Shown piece after piece: positions 8,761-16,803 of a stretch of 64,000 nt of DNA. The DNA comes from Pyramidobacter sp. C12-8 (GTDB lineage Bacteria; Synergistota; Synergistia; Synergistales; Dethiosulfovibrionaceae). The DNA lies in NCBI RefSeq assembly GCF_002007215.1, contig NZ_MUHX01000003.1, positions 1 to 64,000 on the forward strand. Direction: 5' to 3'. Numbering within the stretch: position 1 is the stretch's first letter; every line of letters begins with the position of its first letter. The translations under genes were made by a program, and so were the position numbers. The notes under the pieces are model-generated. The model was not told where the DNA came from. It did not search any database and worked only from the letters and a program-made list of their open reading frames with translations.

Positions 8761-8889
8761 TCATTCGGTGCTCCACGAATATGATCCAATAATAGTCAGT
8801 ATTAATCAATCTCTTATATCTCTTTTATTTCGCGAAGAGAAATTTTTCCATCGGCAAAACATCTGCTGGGCGTCCTTCCAACCGCCTGA

Positions 8890-8905
8890 TGTTCCACGTG
8901 GAACA
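8890..8905. promoter_or_regulatory. parS: parS site 2
   Basis: Perfect TGTTCCACGTGGAACA, 117 bases (start to start) before parS site 3 and upstream of the rsmG-parA-parB operon. Such close pairs are usual nucleation points for ParB spreading, and may also allow ParB to repress its own operon. Confidence 0.9.
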
Positions 8906-9006
8906 TCGCTTTTCCGGCGATGGGGGCGAACGTTCAGCGCCAACGATCCAATGCCGTTTCACGCGTTGTTTCTCACCAAACAGACCTTCAAGAAAAGGGG
9001 GCTCGC

Positions 9007-9022
9007 TGTTCCACGTGGAACA
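9007..9022. promoter_or_regulatory. parS: parS site 3
   Basis: Perfect TGTTCCACGTGGAACA, 47 bases before the rsmG start codon. It probably lies in the promoter or leader of the rsmG-parA-parB operon, so ParB binding here could autoregulate it. Confidence 0.9.
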
Positions 9023-9069
9023 TTTTTGCGGTATGATTGAACCGAAAATGAAGCATGGAGGTGAACCCC

Positions 9070-9756
9070 ATGGAGATTCAACCGTTGCCGCCGCTCCCCG
9101 AACTGTCCGCGGAAACGCTGACGCGGCTGCGCCGCTACGCTTCGCTGTTGTCTGTCGCCAACGAGCGAGTGCGGCTGACGGGACCTCACGACGAGGAAAC
9201 GCTGTGGCGCGACCACATCGAAGACTGTCTGCACATGCTGCCGCTATTGCCGTCCTCAGGTACGGTCGTCGACGTCGGTACCGGCGGCGGTCTGCCCGGC
9301 GCCGTCCTGGCCGTTTGCCGCCCCGATCTGGAATTCACGCTGCTGGACAGTCTTTCGCGCAAGAGCAAGGCCCTTGCAGAAATTGTCGCTGGGCTGAACC
9401 TTTCCAACGCGGAAGTGGTCTGCGCGCGCTCGGAGGATTTCGCCGCCGCGCGTCGCGAGCAGTACGACGCCGCCGTGGTGCGGGCCGTCAGCGAAGCCGG
9501 CGTCATCGCCGAATATCTAGCGCCGTTGGTGCGCGAAGGCGGCGTGCTAATCGCCATGAAGGGCAGTTCCGTCGGCGAAGAGCTGGCGCCGCTGGAAGGC
9601 CGCTGGAACGTGCTTGGCCTCAACGAGCCGAAACTTTACGAATACGACATCAAAGATCACAAGAGCTACATGCTTCTCTGGAAGAAAAGCGCGCCCTGCC
9701 CCGCGGTTTATCCGCGCAAGCCCGGGCGGGCCGAAAAAAAACCGTGGTGGAGGTGA
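9070..9756 (+). CDS. rsmG: 16S rRNA (guanine-N7) methyltransferase RsmG
   Basis: A 228-residue protein of the GidB/RsmG family, which methylates G527 (E. coli numbering) in the 530 loop of 16S rRNA using S-adenosylmethionine. Seen are the N-terminal NLTG-like segment RVRLTGPHDEETLWRDHIEDCL, the SAM motif VDVGTGGGLPGAVLA (about 69-83) and LLDSLSRKSKAL. The ATG at 9070 is used because GGAGGTG precedes it; an in-frame start five codons earlier would overlap that site. It is first in an operon with parA (4-base gap) and parB, an arrangement common near bacterial origins (rsmG/mnmG with parAB). Confidence 0.95.
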   Translation: MEIQPLPPLPELSAETLTRLRRYASLLSVANERVRLTGPHDEETLWRDHIEDCLHMLPLLPSSGTVVDVGTGGGLPGAVLAVCRPDLEFTLLDSLSRKSKALAEIVAGLNLSNAEVVCARSEDFAAARREQYDAAVVRAVSEAGVIAEYLAPLVREGGVLIAMKGSSVGEELAPLEGRWNVLGLNEPKLYEYDIKDHKSYMLLWKKSAPCPAVYPRKPGRAEKKPWWR

Positions 9757-9760
9757 GACG

Positions 9761-10522
9761 ATGAAGACTATCGCGGTCATCAATCAGAAAGGCGGCGTCG
9801 GCAAGACGACGACCTGCGTCAATCTCGCTTCCGAACTCGGCGCCATGCGCAAAAAGGTGCTCGTCGTCGACGCGGACCCTCAAGGCAACGCGTCCAGCGG
9901 TCTCGGCTTTCAGTTCGACGACTCCGTGTCGCTTTATGACCTTGTCGTCGGCAATGAAGATCCCAAGTGGGCGCTGCATTCGACCAGCGCCAAAAACGTC
10001 TCGCTGATCGCCTCGAACATCAATCTGGTCGGCGCCGATCTGGAAATGGGCAGCCTTCAAGGAAGGGAGTTCCGCCTGCGCGAAGCGCTACGCAAGCTCG
10101 AAAACGACTTCGACGTCGTCCTCGTCGACTGCCCGCCGTCGCTGGGGCTGCTTACCGTCAACGCGCTGGCCGCCGCCAACCGCCTGTTGGTGCCCGTACA
10201 GTGCGAATATTACTCCATGCAGGGACTCAGCCTGCTCGCGCGCACCGTGCAGATGGTCCGCGAGCAGGGCATCAACCAGGGCGCGCAGATCGACGCGATT
10301 CTGCTCACCATGTACAACCCAAATCTGCGCCTCACGCGCGAGATCGAGACGCAAATCCGCGACGTCTTCGGCGAGCACGTGCTGAAGACCGTGATCCCCC
10401 GCAACATCGACCTGGCGGCAGCCCCCGCGCAGGGACTGGCTATCCGCGACTACGTCCGTTCCAGCCGCGGCGGCCAAGCCTATCACGATCTGGCATTGGA
10501 GGTCAAAAGACTATGGCTGTAA
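9761..10522 (+). CDS. parA: Chromosome-partitioning ATPase ParA (Soj)
   Basis: A 253-residue P-loop ATPase. It has the deviant Walker A motif KGGVGKTT (10-17), the VDADPQGNASSG block (about 41-52) and the VDCPPSLGLLT Walker B region. With ParB and parS it moves newly replicated origins apart; members of this family also control DnaA activity. GGTGGAGG, lying in the end of rsmG, serves as ribosome binding site. Its 3' end overlaps parB by ten bases, which indicates coupled translation. The length and short N-terminus are of the chromosomal Soj type, with no N-terminal HTH as in plasmid ParA. Confidence 0.97.
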   Translation: MKTIAVINQKGGVGKTTTCVNLASELGAMRKKVLVVDADPQGNASSGLGFQFDDSVSLYDLVVGNEDPKWALHSTSAKNVSLIASNINLVGADLEMGSLQGREFRLREALRKLENDFDVVLVDCPPSLGLLTVNALAAANRLLVPVQCEYYSMQGLSLLARTVQMVREQGINQGAQIDAILLTMYNPNLRLTREIETQIRDVFGEHVLKTVIPRNIDLAAAPAQGLAIRDYVRSSRGGQAYHDLALEVKRLWL

Positions 10523-11472
10523 ATCGCAAAAATACCGCCGCGGCCCAGGCCGCGAAGAAATCCGCCGCTTCCGCGAAGTCCATCATCCAGTCTGGCCGCG
10601 GCCTCGGCGCGCTGCTGGCCAAGCAAAACGTGAGCCGCGTCCCCCAGAACAGCGAAATGGCCCCGCTGGCCGATATCGAGCCCAATCCCAATCAGCCCCG
10701 CAAGCTTTTCGACAGCGCGACGCTGCGCGAACTGGCCGCATCCATCAAAGTTCACGGGCTGCTCCAACCGCTGATCGTCACCCCCGCGCCTGCCAAGAGC
10801 GCAAAGAAATACCGCATCGTCGCCGGCGAACGCCGCTTTCACGCCTGCGAGCTGGCCGAACTCTCGGAAGTGCCCGTGCGCATCGTCCGGGGCGACGAAC
10901 AACTCCTCAGCGAGATCGCCCTTGTAGAGAACCTTCAGCGCGAAGATCTGACCGTGCTCGAGACCGCCAACGCTCTCAAGGTCTTGATGGAGAAGCATCG
11001 GCTCACCCAGAACCAACTGGCCGAGCGCATCGGTTGGAGCCGCAGTGTCGTGGCCAACAAGCTCCGCATCCTCTCGCTGCCCCAGGGCGCGCTGGATCAG
11101 ATCGCCGCCGGCAACCTCAGCGAAGGGCACGCCAAAGCCCTGCTGTCTCTGAAGGAACCGCAGAAATTTCTTGAAGAGCTTGTAGCAGACTGCATCGCGC
11201 ACCATTGGTCCGTTCACAACCTGCAAAAACGCATCGACTCCCTCAACAGCCGCCGTGTTACCGTCCTTTACAAGGCTCCCCAGCTTGACCCCTGGCGCCC
11301 CAAAGGAGCGCTGAAAGTGGCACGCCGTTTTGGCCTGTCTTTCAGCGTTCTCGGCAACGAGAGAGAAAACCGCGTCGTCATCAACGGCATGCGCCGTGAG
11401 CAAGTGGAGCGTCTTTTCGCCCTGCTGGACCGCGAAGCCGATTTTATGAGCGGAGATCCGGACAGTAAATAA
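10513..11472 (+). CDS. parB: Chromosome-partitioning protein ParB (Spo0J)
   Basis: A 319-residue protein. After a basic, Ala-rich N-terminal tail with the ParA-stimulating type of motif (GRGLGALLAK), it has the ParB N-terminal nuclease-like/CTPase domain with NPNQPRK (about 57-63), GLLQPLIV and the CTP-binding GERRFHAC box, then ENLQREDL, the HTH (TQNQLAERIGWSRSVVANKLRIL) and a C-terminal dimerisation region. It binds parS and spreads as a CTP-dependent clamp. The ATG at 10513 overlaps the end of parA. Seven parS copies lie in this window. Confidence 0.97.
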   Translation: MAVNRKNTAAAQAAKKSAASAKSIIQSGRGLGALLAKQNVSRVPQNSEMAPLADIEPNPNQPRKLFDSATLRELAASIKVHGLLQPLIVTPAPAKSAKKYRIVAGERRFHACELAELSEVPVRIVRGDEQLLSEIALVENLQREDLTVLETANALKVLMEKHRLTQNQLAERIGWSRSVVANKLRILSLPQGALDQIAAGNLSEGHAKALLSLKEPQKFLEELVADCIAHHWSVHNLQKRIDSLNSRRVTVLYKAPQLDPWRPKGALKVARRFGLSFSVLGNERENRVVINGMRREQVERLFALLDREADFMSGDPDSK

Positions 11473-11712
11473 ATGAAAACTCCCAACGTCAAAGACGTTA
11501 TCGTCTTCAGCCGCATCGTCGGAGCAGCCCTGCTCGTTTGCGGCTACCTCCTGGCAGGGCTGTTCATCGGCCGTTATTTTCTGGACCGCGGTTACCCGCA
11601 ATGGACCCTCCCCTTGTGCCTGATCGCCGGCCTCATCGGCGCGTTGCTCTCGGGAGTTCGCGAGTTGAAAAGCATTCTCGCGATGATCCGTCGCGACCGC
11701 CAGAATCAGTGA
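11473..11712 (+). CDS. Small membrane protein (AtpZ/AtpI-like)
   Basis: 79 residues with two hydrophobic segments (about 14-34 and 45-62) and a basic C-terminus. The ATG follows the parB stop with no gap, so it is the last gene of the rsmG-parA-parB operon. Two-helix proteins of this size with FIGRYFLD and a second Gly-rich helix resemble AtpZ/AtpI proteins that are often encoded before ATP synthase operons. No ATP synthase genes are in the window, so the assignment is tentative. Confidence 0.65.
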   Translation: MKTPNVKDVIVFSRIVGAALLVCGYLLAGLFIGRYFLDRGYPQWTLPLCLIAGLIGALLSGVRELKSILAMIRRDRQNQ

Positions 11713-12190
11713 AGTTTCGGCGTGACGCGTGGAATGTCCCAAGTTATCCACATTTTATCCACTTCTCCACAAGAACAAAAGCATACTTTCCGGCACTTGA
11801 CAAAAATCTCCGGGAGAAAGGGAGCTCTTTCAAAAAATATTTTGAAGAGAACGCTATCGAGAGACGCCTACCTGCGAGGACTTTTGAAAACTCCATCACG
11901 AAAAACGAACGCAAAAAATTCGCTTTCAACAGAAATCGCGATGCCAAAAAGTTCACATGGGAAGAGTTTTTTGACCATTCAATTTTCCCCTTGACGCTTT
12001 GATTCACAGTTTCCACAGAAACGCTCCGCTTTTTTTCAGATCCCCTCGAAACGAGCTTAAAAAATCATTTTCCGCGCCGATCCGGCTGCAAATTTTTGCG
12101 AATCCCGATCTCGCTCACAAGTTATCCACCAATGTTGTCCACAGCGGTGAATAACTCCCACCTTTTTGCTCATAGAAAAGAGGAAAGAAC
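11713..12190. other. 478-base gene-free stretch with DnaA boxes (possible origin element)
   Basis: It contains TTATCCACA at 11744-11752, TTATCCACT at 11755-11763, TTATCCACC at 12122-12130 and TTGTCCACA at 12135-12143, plus TTTCCACAG-like variants. A strongly AT-rich middle lies between them. No gene is convincing here. The stretch could be a second DnaA-binding region or part of a bipartite origin; it also holds the promoter of the HIT gene. Confidence 0.55.
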
Positions 12191-12676
12191 ATGGAAACAC
12201 TCATGGCCCCATGGAGGTACACGTACCTCAACTCCGCCAAAAGCGACGGCAAGAGCTGTATCTTCTGCGATTTCCCCACCGACGGCAGCGACGACAGAAA
12301 GCACTTCATCGTCTTTCGCGGCACACACTGCTTTGTGATTCTCAACGCCTACCCTTACAGCTCGGGGCATCTGATGGTCATCCCCTACCGCCACACGACC
12401 GACCTGAGCTCTTTCACCCCCGAAGAATCCCTCGAGTTCCACGATCTGATCGCCCGCGCCATCGAATCTCTTAAAGGCGCGTTTCATCCCGACGGTTTCA
12501 ACGTCGGCATCAACATCGGCGCGGCGGCCGGCGCCGGCATCGACACCCATATCCACTGTCACGTCGTGCCGCGCTGGAACGGCGACAGCAACTTCATGGG
12601 CGCGATCGGCGACGTCAAAGTCGTCCCCATCTCCCTTGAAGAGACCTGGGAACGCTGCCGCTCGTGCTGGCGCTAG
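12191..12676 (+). CDS. HIT family nucleotide hydrolase/transferase
   Basis: A 161-residue HIT-fold protein with the catalytic histidine triad in THIHCHVVPRW (about 118-128) and an N-terminal zinc-type CxxC (CIFCDF). The layout (CIFC...LNAYPY-SGHLMVIPYRH) is that of the bacterial Ap4A phosphorylase-like/HIT branch. It should cleave dinucleoside polyphosphates or nucleotide conjugates. AGAGGAAAG precedes the ATG. The next gene starts 12 bases before its stop, so the two are translationally coupled. Confidence 0.9.
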   Translation: METLMAPWRYTYLNSAKSDGKSCIFCDFPTDGSDDRKHFIVFRGTHCFVILNAYPYSSGHLMVIPYRHTTDLSSFTPEESLEFHDLIARAIESLKGAFHPDGFNVGINIGAAAGAGIDTHIHCHVVPRWNGDSNFMGAIGDVKVVPISLEETWERCRSCWR

Positions 12677-13335
12677 ATCGGCCCTGCCGTCGTCCCGCGG
12701 CCCCCGCCGTTTACAGCTTCAAGGAAAAGCGCAGCGAGTTCATCGCCGCCCTCTTCCCCGCCGCCGCGGGCGACGAAGCCCGTGCCACGCTGGAATCCGT
12801 GCGCAAGGAACATCACGGCGCCGCGCACAACTGCCCGGCATGGCGCGCCGGCTATCCCGACGTGGAAGAGTTCTGCTCCGACGACGGCGAACCGGGCGGC
12901 ACCGCCGGACGGCCGATCCTTGGTGCCTTGCAGAAAGCCGGATTGTTCAACGCAGTCCTCGTCGTCACCCGCTATTTCGGCGGCGTCAAGCTCGGCGTGC
13001 GCGGCCTCATCGACGCCTACGGCGCCGCTGCGGCCGGCGTCATCGAGCGCGCCGGCGTCGAAACGGCCCTGCCCTTCAAAGAGCTGGAACTGCGCTGCGG
13101 CTACGAACATCTGGCCGCCCTCAGCCGCGCCGTCAAAAGCGCCGGCGTCGCCGAAAACCGCCTGCGTACCGCCTACGGAACGGACATCACCCTCACCCTG
13201 CTCGTCGCTCCCGCGCTCGAAGAACGCCTGCGCTCCCTGCTCGACAGCTACGAAGGGCGCCAACTGCTCGCCGCGCCGCCGCTCTGGGGAAAAAGCTACG
13301 TGCTCGTGGCGGAAAACCAAGCCGGCGGATCATGA
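12664..13335 (+). CDS. yigZ: YigZ/IMPACT family protein
   Basis: A 223-residue protein. The N-terminal UPF0029/IMPACT domain carries FKEKRSEFIA, AHNCPAWRAG (the A-H-x-C-x-A-W hallmark), SDDGEPGGTAGRPIL and VTRYFGGVKLGVRGLI. A C-terminal DUF1949 domain follows. Role unknown; relatives bind ribosomal or nucleic acid partners. The start is a GTG at 12664 inside the end of the HIT gene. Confidence 0.92.
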   Translation: MLALDRPCRRPAAPAVYSFKEKRSEFIAALFPAAAGDEARATLESVRKEHHGAAHNCPAWRAGYPDVEEFCSDDGEPGGTAGRPILGALQKAGLFNAVLVVTRYFGGVKLGVRGLIDAYGAAAAGVIERAGVETALPFKELELRCGYEHLAALSRAVKSAGVAENRLRTAYGTDITLTLLVAPALEERLRSLLDSYEGRQLLAAPPLWGKSYVLVAENQAGGS

Positions 13336-13354
13336 AAAAACTCGACAGAAAAAA

Positions 13355-13397
13355 CGTTTGGGCAGGATAAGCGACGACCGTCTATCCTGCCCAAACG
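13355..13397 (-). terminator. Minus-strand terminator (second of a pair) after the permease operon
   Basis: Perfect 15-base arms (13355-13369 and 13383-13397). Read on the minus strand, the hairpin is followed by six T, so it acts on transcripts from the permease operon. On the plus strand there is no T-run for yigZ. Confidence 0.75.
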
Positions 13398-13425
13398 TCT
13401 GTCTTGGGGACGACGAACACAAAAA

Positions 13426-13451
13426 TCCGGGCTTTCACGCGAAAGCCCGGA
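13426..13451 (-). terminator. Minus-strand terminator after the amino acid permease
   Basis: A perfect 11-base stem with a 4-base loop (TCCGGGCTTTC/GAAAGCCCGGA) is followed by TTTTTG on the minus strand, 48 bases beyond the permease stop. With the hairpin at 13355-13397 it forms a tandem terminator. Confidence 0.85.
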
Positions 13452-13498
13452 CAACGAAAAATCTTCTCTGAAATTACAGACAAAAGACGAGAACCGTT

Positions 13499-14860
13499 TT
13501 ATTCTTTGCCGATATCATCCGGCGTAAGGACGCGCATCTGATAGCCGCAGACGCGCCGGTGCGCGGCGGCGAGAGCGTAGACGACCGCTCCAAGGGCGAA
13601 GAAAAGCCCCAACGAGACGTATCCGCCGCGGTCCAGCTCCATGCACGCGCCGATGATCAGCCAGACGGAAATGAGCATACCGACGCCGAAGACGAAGTTC
13701 CCGCCCGGGGCCCTGAACGGACGCTTCCATTCGGGGTGCAGCTTCCTGAGACGTATCACGTCAAGGCAGGAAATAAAGTAGACGATGCCCGCGGCGATGC
13801 TGGAGATCGCGTAGATATACTGCACCCAGTTGTCGCCGCTGAAGTAGCAGAAGAACAGCGAAAACAGATACACGACGACGTTGGCCCAAAACGGCTGCCC
13901 GTAGCGGTTCACCTTCATGAACACTTTCGGCAGCTGATTCAGCTGGGAAGCGCCGTACAGCACGCGCGCGCTGGAAGTCCAGAACCCCATCAACGTCGTA
14001 AAGGCGTGCATCAGCCCGGACACAATGGCCAGAACGGCAAGGATGCCGGGCAGGCCGAAACGGGCGATCAGCTCGGGTTCGGGCATGTTCATGGCCGCGA
14101 TTTCCTTCCAGGGCGCCATGCCGCCCATGGCGAGGACGACAAAGCTGTACAGCAGCGCGGGAATGAAAAGGGCGGATAAAATGACCTTCCACAGCTTGGA
14201 AGCGGGGAAGTTGGCTTCCTCGACCAGCGTCGGCGTCATTTCGAAACCGATGAACTTCAGCGAGAACACGGCCATGGCGATGAAGATCCCGTAGCCCCCT
14301 TTGGGGAAGAACCCCTGGTGCAGGCGGATATTGTCGAAGCTCCAGTGCCCGCTCAGGAAGAACGACGTCGAGACGCCAAGCGAGATGACGATCATCGCGA
14401 AGAAAAAGATGTTGGAAAGCCGCCCGGTCAGGCTGATGTTGAAGTTGGAAAGCACGAACCACAGCGTGACGGACAGCATGGCGATGATCATCATCTGATC
14501 GTTCGTCAGCGGATAGAAGTGATTGATCGCCGTGCCGAAAATGAACGCCATCATCGGCGGCTCGACGACCTGGATCAGAAACATCATCCACTGCGTGGCG
14601 AAGCCGGCTTTGTTATTGTAAGCGTTGCACGTCCACACGTCGGTGCTGGCCGCGAAAGGCAGCATCGCCGACAGCTCGCCGAACGCCAGCCCCACGGGAA
14701 CGAGCAGCAGCGCCAGCAGCGGGAACAGGAACGCCGCGCCGGCCCCCGTCGTCTGGAACCAGTAGGGCGCTTCCGCCAACCAGCCGCCGATCACGGCTCC
14801 AGAGGAAATCGCGACGACCTGGACAAAACTTAAACCCCTTTTCAGCCCGTTGTCTTTCAT
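13499..14860 (-). CDS. APC family amino acid permease
   Basis: A protein of about 453 residues with 12 likely membrane segments. The first helix motif FVQVVAISSGAVIGGWLAEAP (split by the GAVIGG turn) is typical of the amino acid-polyamine-organocation family. FKFIGFEM-type sequence in helix 6 (LKFIGFEMTPTLVEEA) also matches. The ATG at 14860 is chosen because GGGAGGAAG precedes it. It lies 27 bases after the isochorismatase-fold hydrolase gene in one operon, so it probably imports the compound that the hydrolase cleaves, or exports or exchanges its product. The specific substrate is unknown. Confidence 0.85.
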   Translation of the reverse strand: MKDNGLKRGLSFVQVVAISSGAVIGGWLAEAPYWFQTTGAGAAFLFPLLALLLVPVGLAFGELSAMLPFAASTDVWTCNAYNNKAGFATQWMMFLIQVVEPPMMAFIFGTAINHFYPLTNDQMMIIAMLSVTLWFVLSNFNISLTGRLSNIFFFAMIVISLGVSTSFFLSGHWSFDNIRLHQGFFPKGGYGIFIAMAVFSLKFIGFEMTPTLVEEANFPASKLWKVILSALFIPALLYSFVVLAMGGMAPWKEIAAMNMPEPELIARFGLPGILAVLAIVSGLMHAFTTLMGFWTSSARVLYGASQLNQLPKVFMKVNRYGQPFWANVVVYLFSLFFCYFSGDNWVQYIYAISSIAAGIVYFISCLDVIRLRKLHPEWKRPFRAPGGNFVFGVGMLISVWLIIGACMELDRGGYVSLGLFFALGAVVYALAAAHRRVCGYQMRVLTPDDIGKE

Positions 14861-14887
14861 TTTTTCTTCCTCCCGCTTCAACAGAAT

Positions 14888-15577
14888 TTAAAGAGCGCCG
14901 ATAAGCTCTTCCGTAGTGACGACGTGGCAGTAAATGTTGTTCAGTACGGAAAGTTCGTGTTCCTGGATCTCCCTGGTCGACGCGGCGCAAGCGTCTTCGA
15001 TCAGCCAAACCTTGAAGCTCTCGTCGGCAAGGCTGCGCACCGTTCCGGAAACGCACTGATCCGTCAAAACGCCGGTGACGACCACCGTATCGATGCCGCA
15101 GTTATGAAGCATCAGACGCAGAGAAGTCCCCGTCAGGGCGCTGTCGGTCGTCTTCATGACGACCAGCTCGTTTTTGGCGGGCTTCAGAGGCTCGACGATT
15201 TCGGCGGAAGGCATGCCGGGAAGCAGAAGCAGTTCGTTGTACCCGGTCGCTTTTTGATCGAGAGAACGTTCGCGCCCGCTCTCGAGCTGACCGGTGATGC
15301 GCGCGTGGGAAACAAACATGTTCCTTTCCCTGAAAGCGGCCAGCAGTTTTTGATTGTTCGGGACGACTTCTCTTTCGACCCGGTCGTAAAAGCAGCCCCA
15401 TTTGGCATAGTAGGCTTTTTCACGCTCGGACGAGTTCTCGTCCAACTTCGGACGAGTGAGGAAATGATACTGCATATCGACGATGAGCAGCGCCGTCCTG
15501 TCCCGGTCGATCTCGATACCGCAGTAGTCGTCGTCCAGCTCATAGTAGAAAGAACAGTACCGATCGTTCACCTTCAT
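14888..15577 (-). CDS. Isochorismatase-family cysteine hydrolase
   Basis: A 229-residue hydrolase with the family's catalytic triad: Asp in LLIVDMQYHF (about 34), Lys in VVMKTTDSA (about 144) and Cys in TGVLTDQCVSGTVRSLAD (about 178). A cis-peptide VTGVLTD turn is present. Relatives hydrolyse nicotinamide, N-carbamoyl compounds, biuret, ureidoacrylate or maleamate. The partner APC permease suggests an amide or carbamoyl derivative of an amino acid. GGAGGG precedes the ATG. It is divergent from a two-component system that very likely controls it. Confidence 0.88.
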   Translation of the reverse strand: MKVNDRYCSFYYELDDDYCGIEIDRDRTALLIVDMQYHFLTRPKLDENSSEREKAYYAKWGCFYDRVEREVVPNNQKLLAAFRERNMFVSHARITGQLESGRERSLDQKATGYNELLLLPGMPSAEIVEPLKPAKNELVVMKTTDSALTGTSLRLMLHNCGIDTVVVTGVLTDQCVSGTVRSLADESFKVWLIEDACAASTREIQEHELSVLNNIYCHVVTTEELIGAL

Positions 15578-15616
15578 AAGAATCCCTCCAATAAAAAGAT
15601 ATGTTAAGATAGCACC

Positions 15617-15645
15617 ATTATCAGCAAATACCTCGTTTCTGACAA
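15617..15645 (-). promoter_or_regulatory. Promoter of the hydrolase/permease operon
   Basis: On the minus strand, TTGTCA (15640-15645) and GATAAT (15617-15622) are separated by exactly 17 bases, a good sigma-70-type match 40 bases before the hydrolase ATG. The neighbouring AraC-type response regulator would be expected to bind just upstream, between 15650 and 15735. Confidence 0.7.
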
Positions 15646-15738
15646 TTCATGAAAGCGACTTTCCATCGTCAAAAAAAGTTATATGCTCACTATTTTGCAA
15701 TAAAAATCCACAAATTTGCGACAGAAAGGCAAGAAGAG

Positions 15739-16803
15739 ATGCATACCGTACTGATTGCTGAAGATGAGATGATCGAGCGGGAATTTCTCGTAAATTTATT
15801 GAACCGCCTCGAAGATTTTCACGTCGTCGCGGAGGCCGGGGACGGGCGGACCGCCGTCGAATTGGCCTTTCTGCATCGTCCCGACGTCGCGTTTCTCGAT
15901 ATCCGCATGCCGCTGCTGGACGGCCTGGCCGCGGCGGGAAAGATCAAAAAAGCTTTGCCTCAAACGTTTATCGTGCTGAATTCGGCGTTTGCCGAATTCA
16001 AGTACGCGCAGCAAGGCATCGACTGCGGCGTCGACGCCTATCTGCTGAAGCCCTCGTCGGAAAGCGAGATATTTTCCCTGCTGCGTTCCCGTTTTACGCC
16101 GCGGCCTCTTGAACGCGACGGTCAGGAGACGTTCCGCTCTCTTCTGGACGCTTTTCCGACGGAAGCCGCCGAAAACTTCGCCCGAGCTTTGGAAACAAAG
16201 GACGGCGCGCTGTGCGAGAGCGTGCTGAGCGAGATCCGCGCTTCGCTTGGAAAGAACCTGAGTTTAAACGTTTATCGGCTGCACGTCCTCAACGTTCTGT
16301 TCGACGTCATGAAAGCGTGCCGTCTTGGCTCAGTTTCCATGAGCGCTGCTGATGAACGCCTGTGCGACCGGATCCTGACGCGCATTTCGCAGACGCCCAC
16401 CATGCCGGAGATCGCCGATCTCGCCAATTCTTGCCTTGACAATATCCTTTCCGCCGTCAGAAGTTCTTTTCGCGATTCAGCCGCGCCGATACGGCGCATT
16501 GTGGAGTTCCTGGACGAACATTTCCGGGAAGACGTCGGCGCCGGCGATTTGAAAGGACTCGTCTTTTTGAGCAAAGACTACGTCGAGAGGCTGTTTCGCA
16601 GGACTCAGCGCGTTTCGATCCAGCAGTACGTCAACGGAAAACGTCTTGCAGAAGCCGAACGGCTTCTGCTACAAAGCAGGATGACAATGCAGGAGATTTC
16701 GGAACGCTCAGGATTTCAAAACGTATCGACATTCTTTCGGAATTTCAAAAAGAAATACGGCCTGACGCCCGCCCGGTACAGAAAGGAAAAATACCGTGAG
16801 TGA
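15739..16803 (+). CDS. Response regulator with AraC-type DNA-binding domain (YesN-like)
   Basis: A 354-residue two-domain regulator. The receiver domain (3-120) has the acidic pair (AEDE), the phosphorylatable Asp54 in VAFLDIRMP and the conserved Lys in LLKPSSESE. A linker leads to a C-terminal AraC/XylS domain with the two HTH motifs, ending LTPARYRKEK. The ATG at 15739 follows GAAAGGCAAGAAGAG. The kinase gene starts with GTG inside its last codons. It should regulate the divergent hydrolase/permease operon when phosphorylated. Confidence 0.9.
   Translation: MHTVLIAEDEMIEREFLVNLLNRLEDFHVVAEAGDGRTAVELAFLHRPDVAFLDIRMPLLDGLAAAGKIKKALPQTFIVLNSAFAEFKYAQQGIDCGVDAYLLKPSSESEIFSLLRSRFTPRPLERDGQETFRSLLDAFPTEAAENFARALETKDGALCESVLSEIRASLGKNLSLNVYRLHVLNVLFDVMKACRLGSVSMSAADERLCDRILTRISQTPTMPEIADLANSCLDNILSAVRSSFRDSAAPIRRIVEFLDEHFREDVGAGDLKGLVFLSKDYVERLFRRTQRVSIQQYVNGKRLAEAERLLLQSRMTMQEISERSGFQNVSTFFRNFKKKYGLTPARYRKEKYRE

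Larger units (their letters stand above)
8764..9069. other. Gene-free stretch holding two parS sites upstream of rsmG
   Basis: AT-rich between 8780 and 8860, with parS copies at 8890 and 9007. It must carry the promoter of rsmG-parA-parB. I see no complete gene. Confidence 0.5.

Noticed and set aside
9967-10512. Upstream extension of parB inside parA
   Set aside because: The sequence is a shadow of parA; ParB homology starts after the ATG at 10513.
13355-13397. Attachment site or mobile-element end at the 15-base inverted repeat
   Set aside because: The six T directly after it on the minus strand, beside a second hairpin downstream of the permease operon, make a tandem terminator the simpler reading.
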